A stretch of 47,636 bases of DNA from positions 1 to 47,636 of the forward strand of contig NZ_BBJC02000008.1 in the NCBI RefSeq assembly GCF_000739715.2. Reading direction: 5' to 3'. The number at the start of each line of letters is the position of its first letter. Within the stretch, counting starts at the first letter, position 1. Made by a program: the position numbers and the translations under genes. Under the pieces are notes generated by a model. It was not told the DNA's origin. It did no database searches and worked only from the letters and a program-made list of their open reading frames with translations. This document shows positions 41,987 through 47,636 of this stretch, in pieces. Origin of the DNA: Falsirhodobacter sp. alg1. GTDB taxonomy: Bacteria; Pseudomonadota; Alphaproteobacteria; Rhodobacterales; Rhodobacteraceae.

Positions 41987-42889
41987 TCAGAAGGCGGCCA
42001 GTTCCTCACGCAGCCAGGAAATCAGCGCATCGGTCTCGGCATGGTTGCCACGCCGGATCCCACGGAACACCGAGATCTCGGTGGGGCGGGAAACCGTTTC
42101 GGTGCAGACACGCACCAGTTTGCCATCCGCAATCAGCCCTTCGACCGTGCGCCGCCAGCCAAGTGCAACGCCTTGCCCCGCGACGGCGGCCTGCAGCACA
42201 AGGGGGAAACTGTCGAAGCTGGCGACCCGCCGCGCCTTTGGGGCAGGGTGGCCTATGGCAGCGAACCAGTCGGGCCAATCCATCCAGTCCTGCGGTATCA
42301 CCTGATGTGACAGCAGCGGCAGGTCCGACAATTCCATAAGTGAACAGGGCAGCGTCTTATGGGCCATCAATCCGGGCGAGGCGACGGGAAACACTTCGTC
42401 CGGGGCCGTGAAGACCAGCCGTGCCGAACCCGATGGCCTGCCGCTGGTCTGCATGGCCACATCGAACGGTTCCGTGGTGGTGGTCAGCGGCGCAAGCGAA
42501 CTGACCACCCGGACCTCTATGCCCGGATGCCTTTCGTGAAAACGGGCAAGGCGGGGCATAAGCCAATAGAACGCCTCGCATAACTGACAGTGCAGGATCA
42601 GCCCCCCGATATTCTGGCCGCCGCGCAGTCGGGCCGCCTCGGCGGCAATATCGGCCAGAGCCGTGCTGACAACGCGGCCGAAGGCACGTCCGGCCTCGGT
42701 CAGGAACACCGAGCGGTTCCGCCGCTCGAACAGCGGCATTCCAAGATCGGCCTCCAGCGCCGCGATCTGCTTGCTGATGGCCGTCTGCGTCAGCCCCAGT
42801 TCATCCGCAGCCGCGGTGAAGCTTTCGTGGCGCGCCGCAGCCTCGAAAGGGACAAGGCGCGAAAGGGGGGGCAGTTTGGGATGATCCAT
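41987..42889 (-). CDS. LysR-family transcriptional regulator (GcvA-like)
   Basis: A 300-residue regulator. The N-terminal helix-turn-helix is LPPLSRLVPFEAAARHESF, then TAAADELGLTQTAISKQIAALEADLG, followed by LFERRNRSVFLTEAGRAF. The effector domain contains a central strand FDVAMQTSG and PLVLQAAVAGQGVALGW, as in GcvA-type members. AGGA precedes the ATG by about six bases. It is divergent from the EamA transporter gene, with a 99-base shared region, so it probably controls that transporter. The inducer is unknown. Confidence 0.92.
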   Translation of the reverse strand: MDHPKLPPLSRLVPFEAAARHESFTAAADELGLTQTAISKQIAALEADLGMPLFERRNRSVFLTEAGRAFGRVVSTALADIAAEAARLRGGQNIGGLILHCQLCEAFYWLMPRLARFHERHPGIEVRVVSSLAPLTTTTEPFDVAMQTSGRPSGSARLVFTAPDEVFPVASPGLMAHKTLPCSLMELSDLPLLSHQVIPQDWMDWPDWFAAIGHPAPKARRVASFDSFPLVLQAAVAGQGVALGWRRTVEGLIADGKLVRVCTETVSRPTEISVFRGIRRGNHAETDALISWLREELAAF

Positions 42890-42988
42890 TCCATATCCTC
42901 ATGGATTGGTCCTGAATAGTCATTTTACGACGGGCAGGCAATCTGCTTTCCCTCATCCATGGCATGGATCGTGGGAACAAACAGGCGA

Positions 42989-43939
42989 ATGGATGGGCGC
43001 ATGCAAGGTATTGCCGCCATTCTTCTTGCTGTTTTTCTGCTGTCGTTTTCCGATGGGCTGGTCAAGCTGATCGGGGCGCGGTTTGGCCTGGGGCAACTGG
43101 TATTGCTGCGATCGCTGGTTGCTGTGGGCCTGTTGGGCGGAGCCATGCTGGTATTTGCCCGGGCGGAAGTGTCGATGTTCCGCCATTCCGGATGGGTCTG
43201 GGCGCGCAGCCTGTGCCTGGCCGCAATGTGGCTGTGCTACTACGCGGCATTGCCGTCCATGTCGTTCGCGCTGGCAGCGGCCTGTTATTATACAACCCCC
43301 GTGTGGATGGCCCTGATGTCGCGGCTTATGCTGGGCACGGTTATCAGCCGCCGCCGGTGGGGTGCCATTTTCCTGACGATGGCGGGTGTGATCCTCGTCG
43401 TTGACCCGGATCCTGAAAGCCTTTCGCCTGTTCTTCTGCTGCCCTTGGCGGCGGCGGGGTTCTATGCGCTGTCGGGCATCATCACGTGGCGCAAGTGCCA
43501 GCAGGAGACACCGGGCGTGATGGCGCTGAACCTGAACCTGTGTCTGTGCATCCTGTCCGGTCTTGGCATGATCGGTCTGGGCATCCTGCGCCCCGAGGGC
43601 GCGACCGGATTCGTGATGGCGGTCTGGCCTGTGCTGGAACCGGCGGACTGGCTGCTTGTGGCCTGTCTGGGGGGGCTTCTGGCAATAATTTCCGTTGCGG
43701 TGGCCATGGCGTATCGTTTGGCGCCGACCCCTGTGGTCGGTATGTTCGATACGGCCTATCTGGCATTCGCGGCCCTTTGGGGAGGTGTGCTGTTCGGGGC
43801 AGTGCCTGCATACCACGAGGTGGCCGGAATGGCCGTGATCGCGGCGGGGGTTGTTCTTGCCAGCGGGGGGCGTGTTCCCCGGCGGTCACCCCATTCCATG
43901 GTGCCCGTCCTGCCGGGCGGGATGCACCGCGGGGTCTAG
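42989..43939 (+). CDS. DMT superfamily (EamA-domain) transporter
   Basis: A 316-residue membrane protein with ten helices in two EamA repeats. The first begins GIAAILLAVFLLSFSDGLVK and the second contains LLPLAAAGFYALSGIITWRK. The signature PTPVVGMFDTAYLAFAALWG lies in the second repeat. Such proteins export or import small metabolites, often amino acids or nucleosides. The ATG at 42989 is chosen on AGGCGA upstream, and an in-frame ATG at 43001 with GGATGG nearby is equally possible. It is divergent from the LysR gene. The C-terminal tail is basic. Confidence 0.88.
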   Translation: MDGRMQGIAAILLAVFLLSFSDGLVKLIGARFGLGQLVLLRSLVAVGLLGGAMLVFARAEVSMFRHSGWVWARSLCLAAMWLCYYAALPSMSFALAAACYYTTPVWMALMSRLMLGTVISRRRWGAIFLTMAGVILVVDPDPESLSPVLLLPLAAAGFYALSGIITWRKCQQETPGVMALNLNLCLCILSGLGMIGLGILRPEGATGFVMAVWPVLEPADWLLVACLGGLLAIISVAVAMAYRLAPTPVVGMFDTAYLAFAALWGGVLFGAVPAYHEVAGMAVIAAGVVLASGGRVPRRSPHSMVPVLPGGMHRGV

Positions 43940-44186
43940 CCTTGCAGGCCTGTCCGCGCCCTGCCTGCCATATATGTGGCGGGAAATTCCCGCAGGCCGT
44001 TGCGCGGCGGAACCAATGTCAGATTTCTGCCGGACATATCGTTGGTCAGCCTTTACAAGTTGGCAGGTTCCTGCTGAACACACGAGCGGTGTCTTTTGTG
44101 CCGCTGCATGTTCGTGCAATGGACTTCCAATAAGAGCGGGGCGGCTGAAGGCTGCGATCCGCCTAGAGCAGGAGCAGAGTTTCGAG

Positions 44187-44942
44187 TTGTCAGATCGATA
44201 TGCACGGACACGTCCTGATCCACGTTCGGCCAAGGTTGCAGCATTTCAGGTGCGCGGACGTTTTCTGACCGCGCTGGCCCTGCGGATCGATTCCGCAAGC
44301 GCGGATGCCGAATTCTATGCGCAGCTGGATGAACAGCTGGGTAAGGGGCGGCAGTTGTTCATGGGGGCGCCGATCGTGCTTGATCTGGCCAATGCGCCCG
44401 ACTTTGCCGACCATTCGCGCATGCGCGATCTGGTCGAGAAATTGCGGGCCCGTGATCTTCAGGTGTTCGGAGTGCAGAATGCGCCTGCGATTGATGCCCG
44501 CCAGTTGCAGACGCTGGGTTTGATCACCCTCGCGCCGGGGCGCGAAGCCCCCGTGCCGCGCGATACGAATCCCGCGCCTGCGGTGGCGCAGACGGTCACG
44601 CAGGCTCCTCTGGCCGAAAACAAGGTCATCCGTACGCCTGTCCGCTCCGGTCAGATCGTCGTGGCCGAACATGGAGATTTGACGATCGTCGGTTCCGTCG
44701 CGTCAGGTGCGGAACTGGTCGCTGCCGGCAATATCCATGTATATGGTAACCTGCGGGGGCGGGCGATTGCCGGCTGTCATGGAAACGAGAATACCCATAT
44801 CTTCTGCCAAAGCCTGAATGCCGAACTGGTTGCCATCGCGGGCGTCTATCAGACCAGCGAGACCATTGAAGACACTGCGCGTGAACGTAATACGCATATC
44901 TACTTAAAAGACGAAAAAATCTGCATGGAGGTGATCGCATGA
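44187..44942 (+). CDS. minC: Septum site-determining protein MinC
   Basis: A 251-residue inhibitor of FtsZ assembly. The N-terminal domain (KVAAFQVRGRFLTALALRID to about residue 105) leads through a Pro/Ala linker (residues 119-135) into the C-terminal beta-helix domain (VRSGQIVVAEHGDLTIVGSV, then ELVAAGNIHVYGNLRGRAIAG), which binds MinD. No ATG or GTG stands near the domain start, so TTG at 44187 is proposed, with AGGAG 12 bases upstream. The nearest in-frame ATG (44016) would add 57 residues of non-homologous sequence. The stop overlaps the minD ATG. Confidence 0.9.
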   Translation: MSDRYARTRPDPRSAKVAAFQVRGRFLTALALRIDSASADAEFYAQLDEQLGKGRQLFMGAPIVLDLANAPDFADHSRMRDLVEKLRARDLQVFGVQNAPAIDARQLQTLGLITLAPGREAPVPRDTNPAPAVAQTVTQAPLAENKVIRTPVRSGQIVVAEHGDLTIVGSVASGAELVAAGNIHVYGNLRGRAIAGCHGNENTHIFCQSLNAELVAIAGVYQTSETIEDTARERNTHIYLKDEKICMEVIA

Positions 44943-45787
44943 CGACGGAACTGAAAGACAAGCCGCCCTTGGGGCGGGTCATCGTGGTCACGTCGGGCAA
45001 GGGGGGCGTCGGAAAGACCACGTCATCCGCCGCGATCTCTGCAGCCCTTGCCAAGCAGGGCTTCCGCACCGTTGTCGTCGATTTCGATGTCGGCCTGCGC
45101 AACCTCGACATGATCATGGGATGCGAACGCCGCGTGGTGTTCGATTTCATCAACGTCATCCAGGGTGACGCCAAGCTGAAGCAGGCGCTGATCAAGGATA
45201 AGCGGCTGGAGACCCTGTCGATTCTGCCCACCTCGCAGACCCGCGACAAGGACGCCCTGACGAAAGAGGGCGTGGAGCAGATCCTGAACGAACTGAAGAC
45301 CGAATTCGATTACATCGTCTGCGACAGCCCCGCCGGGATCGAGCGCGGCGCGCAGTTGGCAATGTATTACGCGGATGAGGCTGTTGTCGTGACGAACCCC
45401 GAGGTTTCTTCGGTTCGTGACAGCGACCGGGTTCTGGGCCTGTTGAACAGCCAGACCAAACGCGCGGAGACCGCGGATGCGGAGCCGATCAAGGCGCAGG
45501 TTTTGATCACCCGTTATGACCAGTCGCGCGTCGATATCGGTGAGATGATGACGGTCGAGGATGTGCTGGAAATTCTGGCGGTTCCTTTGCTGGGCGTCAT
45601 CCCTGAAAGCAAGGCGATCCTTCGGGCGTCGAACGTCGGTACCCCCGTCGTATTGGACGGGCCATCGGCCGCGGCGCAGGCCTATGAGGATGCGGTGACG
45701 CGCCTGACGGGAACCGAGCTGGAAATGCGTATTGTCGAAGAGCGTCGGCCCGGCCTGTTCCGGCGGATGTTTGGACGTGCAACATGA
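44939..45787 (+). CDS. minD: Septum site-determining ATPase MinD
   Basis: A 282-residue deviant-Walker ATPase that oscillates on the membrane and recruits MinC. The deviant Walker A is SGKGGVGKTT (residues 19-28), the switch I region is VDFDVGLRNLDMIMG and the switch II region is FDYIVCDSPAGIERG. The C-terminal basic amphipathic helix (RRPGLFRRMFGRAT) is the membrane-targeting sequence. The gene overlaps minC and minE by ATGA, giving strict stoichiometric coupling. Confidence 0.97.
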   Translation: MTTELKDKPPLGRVIVVTSGKGGVGKTTSSAAISAALAKQGFRTVVVDFDVGLRNLDMIMGCERRVVFDFINVIQGDAKLKQALIKDKRLETLSILPTSQTRDKDALTKEGVEQILNELKTEFDYIVCDSPAGIERGAQLAMYYADEAVVVTNPEVSSVRDSDRVLGLLNSQTKRAETADAEPIKAQVLITRYDQSRVDIGEMMTVEDVLEILAVPLLGVIPESKAILRASNVGTPVVLDGPSAAAQAYEDAVTRLTGTELEMRIVEERRPGLFRRMFGRAT

Positions 45788-46062
45788 GCTTTTTCAACTT
45801 TGGACGCAAAGGGCGCCAGCCAAAGACAGCCCAGACTGCCAAGGACCGGCTGCAGATCCTTCTGGCGCATGAACGCAGCAGCGGTGGCCCCGAGGGGGCC
45901 GATTACTTGCCGATGTTGCAGCGCGATATCGTTGCTGCAATCCGCAAATACGTTCCGATCGGTGATAAGGATGTCGATGTGCGGATGGAGCGTGGTGATC
46001 AGATGTCCAGCCTGGAGATAAACATCGAATTGCCCAAGGCTGCGGCGCCTGCGAAGAAATGA
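45784..46062 (+). CDS. minE: Cell division topological specificity factor MinE
   Basis: A 92-residue protein that stimulates MinD ATPase and restricts MinCD to the poles. The N-terminal anti-MinCD segment carries TAKDRLQILLAHERS. The C-terminal dimerisation domain contains MLQRDIVAAIRKYVPI and MSSLEINIELP. It is the last gene of minCDE and is followed by a strong hairpin terminator. Confidence 0.96.
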   Translation: MSFFNFGRKGRQPKTAQTAKDRLQILLAHERSSGGPEGADYLPMLQRDIVAAIRKYVPIGDKDVDVRMERGDQMSSLEINIELPKAAAPAKK

Positions 46063-46064
46063 TG

Positions 46065-46098
46065 AAAAGGGCGCGACCGGTAACAGTCGCGCCCTTTT
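46065..46098. terminator. Bidirectional Rho-independent terminator after minE
   Basis: AAAAGGGCGCGAC (46065-46077) pairs perfectly over 13 bases with GTCGCGCCCTTTT (46086-46098) around an eight-base loop. The A-run and U-run serve both minE and the convergent hydrolase gene. Confidence 0.93.
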
Positions 46099-46101
46099 GC
46101 T

Positions 46102-46923
46102 TCAGCGGCCCTCGACCGTGCGGATCAGGAGGTTGATCTCCTCGGCGATGAGCGGGCCGTGATCCTCGGGGGTGAAATGTTTGCCCCCTTCGATCCTGCG
46201 CAGGGGGGCCTTCAGATCCCTGGCCAGCCGCTCTCCATATTCGATCTTCTGGAAATCATCTGCGACGCCCCAGACAATCCGGGTTGGAATGTTCAGCAGG
46301 GGCAGTTGATCGGCAATGGACTGTGTATCTTCAACCTCAAGGGACCGCGCCTGCCAGACGAATGCCTCGGCACCGCCATGCCGGTCATAATGGGGGGCAT
46401 GGGCTGCGAATGCGGCTTCGGCTGCCGTTTCCGTTTCATGGCCCTGTTTGAACATCATCTTCAGCAACTGATGCAAGGACCCGTCAGGGGCGTGCTTCAG
46501 AATGGAGCCTGCCATGGAAACGCCCTTGATCATCGGGACGGGCCATGAATCATAGCAGATGGCATTCGTCAGAAAGAGGCCGCTGACCATTTCCGGGTGA
46601 CGTGCGGCAGCAATCTGCACGACGCCCCCGCCCAGATCATGCCCGGCAAGAATTGCGCGGGTGATATTCTGGCTGCGCATCCAGGCGATCAGATAATCGG
46701 CCTGTGCCGACACCGAAATGTCACGATCCTGACCCTCGGGAATGGAGGCGCCATATCCGGGCATTTCCCACGCAAGAACGCGGCGCCCCTGAATATGTGG
46801 TGCCACATCCCGCCAAAGCGCGGGGCATGTTGGAATGCCGTGAACAAGAATGACGGCTTCGCCTGCGCCTGTTTCTTCCCAACGCATTTCGATGTTTTCA
46901 ACACGGGCTGTGCGGCTGTGCAT
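46102..46923 (-). CDS. Alpha/beta hydrolase with aspartate nucleophile
   Basis: A 273-residue alpha/beta hydrolase. The oxyanion-hole strand is VILVHGIPTCPALWRDV. The nucleophile elbow AGHDLGGG puts Asp96 where Ser would be in an esterase, as in haloalkane dehalogenases, fluoroacetate dehalogenases and epoxide hydrolases. The probable acid is Asp222 or Asp223 (WGVADDF) and the general base is His249 (GGKHFTPED). The substrate cannot be told between halide and epoxide compounds. AGAGGATC precedes the ATG at 46923. An in-frame ATG 38 codons earlier would add a poorly conserved stretch. Confidence 0.87.
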   Translation of the reverse strand: MHSRTARVENIEMRWEETGAGEAVILVHGIPTCPALWRDVAPHIQGRRVLAWEMPGYGASIPEGQDRDISVSAQADYLIAWMRSQNITRAILAGHDLGGGVVQIAAARHPEMVSGLFLTNAICYDSWPVPMIKGVSMAGSILKHAPDGSLHQLLKMMFKQGHETETAAEAAFAAHAPHYDRHGGAEAFVWQARSLEVEDTQSIADQLPLLNIPTRIVWGVADDFQKIEYGERLARDLKAPLRRIEGGKHFTPEDHGPLIAEEINLLIRTVEGR

Positions 46924-47235
46924 GATGTGATCCTCTGTTCCATTCTTGGCAGGAAAACACGGGGTCGCGCATGCTTGTTCCCGGATCCCCCGGAATGGTG
47001 ATGGATCGATTGGGAATGTGCCGGTGGCATCTTCCATAGGTTCGGGGTGGGGATTCTCCAGTTCATCGTCCGATTTGGCGGTCGCCCTATCGGTTCTACT
47101 GGTTGGTTTTCGTTTGTATCGTTTGTTTGTGGGGCGGGGTTAGCTACTAGATGGTGTTTTGTTTTGCGTTGATCGCAAGATGTAGTGTTTTTTGATTTAT
47201 TTTTGTCTGAAGGTGATTTTTCATCATTTTGTCAC

Positions 47236-47264
47236 TTGCGGGTCCGGTCGCGGTTCCGTAGATA
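47236..47264 (+). promoter_or_regulatory. Probable rrn promoter
   Basis: TTGCGG (47236-47241) and TAGATA (47259-47264) form a sigma-70-type promoter with an exact 17-base spacer. AT-rich sequence lies upstream and a GC-rich discriminator (GCCCTCACCG) lies downstream, as in growth-rate-controlled rRNA promoters. The start site is inferred. Confidence 0.6.
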
Positions 47265-47337
47265 GCCCTCACCGAAGACGAGACGCCGGTTGGCGGAACG
47301 GAAGCGGGACCGGAGATGCGGTTAAACAAGTCTCCCT

Positions 47338-47350
47338 GCTCTTTGACATT
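47338..47350 (+). promoter_or_regulatory. boxA antitermination element of the rrn leader
   Basis: TGCTCTTTGACAT closely matches the bacterial boxA consensus TGCTCTTTAACA and lies between the promoter and 16S rRNA, the site for Nus-factor antitermination. Confidence 0.75.
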
Positions 47351-47491
47351 GATGTATATTCTGAAGGGATATGCGGGCGGTTTGGTTGCTTCGGCGTCTG
47401 GATGTTTGCATATTCTGGCTATCTAGCCTTTTGGCGATGATGATAGTTTAGCTTCACTGTCTTGTTGGTTTTTGACTAACGGACAGAAGGT

Positions 47492-47516
47492 TAACCTGGT
47501 TTTTATGACCAGGTTA
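47492..47516 (+). other. rrn leader processing stem
   Basis: TAACCTGGT (47492-47500) and ACCAGGTTA (47508-47516) form a nine-base stem with a seven-base loop. A second small stem with a TTCG tetraloop (AGTCC/GGACT, 47545-47558) directly precedes the 16S 5' end. Both probably take part in pre-rRNA folding or processing. Confidence 0.6.
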
Positions 47517-47560
47517 GATGTGCGAAGGTTTCGACGTCAAGGATAGTCCTTCGGGACTTT

Positions 47561-47636
47561 CAACTTGAGAGTTTGATCCTGGCTCAGAACGAACGCTGGC
47601 GGCAGGCCTAACACATGCAAGTCGAGCGAAGTCTTC
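47561..47636 (+). rRNA. 16S rRNA, 5' end (partial, continues beyond the window)
   Basis: The sequence CAACTTGAGAGTTTGATCCT and the following GGCTCAGAACGAACGCTGGC are the universal 16S 5' region. The next bases (GGCAGGCCTAACACATGCAA) are typical of alphaproteobacteria. Only the first 76 bases or so are in the window. The exact mature 5' end is inferred. Confidence 0.96.

Larger units (their letters stand above)
46924..47560. other. rRNA operon upstream region and leader
   Basis: This 640-base interval holds the promoter and leader of the rRNA operon and the AT-rich stretch before it (about 47150-47230), which resembles an UP-element region. The promoter, boxA and leader hairpins are listed separately. 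Short frames here show no recognisable protein. Confidence 0.8.

Noticed and set aside
40567-42009. Minus-strand open frame of 480 codons opposite the symporter gene
   Set aside because: It is an antisense shadow of the DAACS gene, very rich in His, Gln and Asp, with no domain, and it runs through the symporter terminator.
1-47636. CRISPR arrays or insertion sequences
   Set aside because: I saw no regularly spaced repeats, no Cas-like protein and no transposase with terminal inverted repeats.

Overview
The window is a GC-rich stretch of an alphaproteobacterial chromosome, most likely from the Rhodobacteraceae. The evidence is the start of a 16S rRNA gene at the right edge with a typical alphaproteobacterial 5' end, an OpgC-type protein, a SitABCD manganese importer and a three-gene minCDE operon. 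Genes are densely packed and many start codons overlap the previous stop as ATGA or TGATG. I recognise no intact insertion sequence, prophage, integrase or CRISPR array. The genus cannot be fixed from these data.

Left part (1-7.3 kb): a 5'-truncated LysR regulator and a low-complexity, AT-richer gap lead to tRNA-Lys(UUU). Then come dapF and mtaB (lysine/peptidoglycan and t6A tRNA modification), a LacI-type regulator, tRNA-Arg(CCU), a DUF3047 exported protein, an ABM-type monooxygenase and a sulfotransferase-like protein.

7.3-14.6 kb: a tightly coupled five-gene operon encodes a TTC38-like TPR protein, a four-helix membrane protein, a ThDP-dependent enzyme, an OpgC-type acyltransferase and a class III CoA-transferase. 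An ECF sigma factor with a small zinc-finger anti-sigma candidate follows directly, and a convergent peroxiredoxin-like gene closes the block. I know no described pathway with this gene content. A reasonable guess is synthesis of an acyl-CoA and transfer of the acyl group to an envelope glycan.

14.6-24.9 kb: a TetR regulator with a perfect 9-6-9 inverted repeat just before its start heads a run of genes. These are a TVP38/TMEM64 membrane domain fused to a mercuric-reductase-like flavoprotein, a CDP-alcohol phosphatidyltransferase, and a YnjB-YnjC-YnjD type ABC importer. The set resembles the E. coli ydjXYZ-ynjABCDEF neighbourhood, whose function is unknown. A flavoprotein of the type often fused to SelD runs convergently into it, followed by a DUF302 protein and a chromate transporter.

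25-31.3 kb: a YqjD/YqjE-like envelope stress triad, then sitABCD with Fur/Mur-like operator candidates, and the N-terminal scrap of an FAD oxidoreductase gene.

31.3-39 kb: a divergently regulated peptide-type ABC transporter whose last ATPase gene overlaps a gamma-glutamyltransferase gene with no visible signal peptide. This suggests import and cytoplasmic cleavage of glutathione or gamma-glutamyl compounds.

39-47.6 kb: a Sel1-repeat protein, a dicarboxylate/amino-acid:cation symporter, a divergent LysR/EamA transporter pair, minCDE, an alpha/beta hydrolase with an Asp nucleophile, and the rrn promoter, leader and first bases of 16S rRNA.
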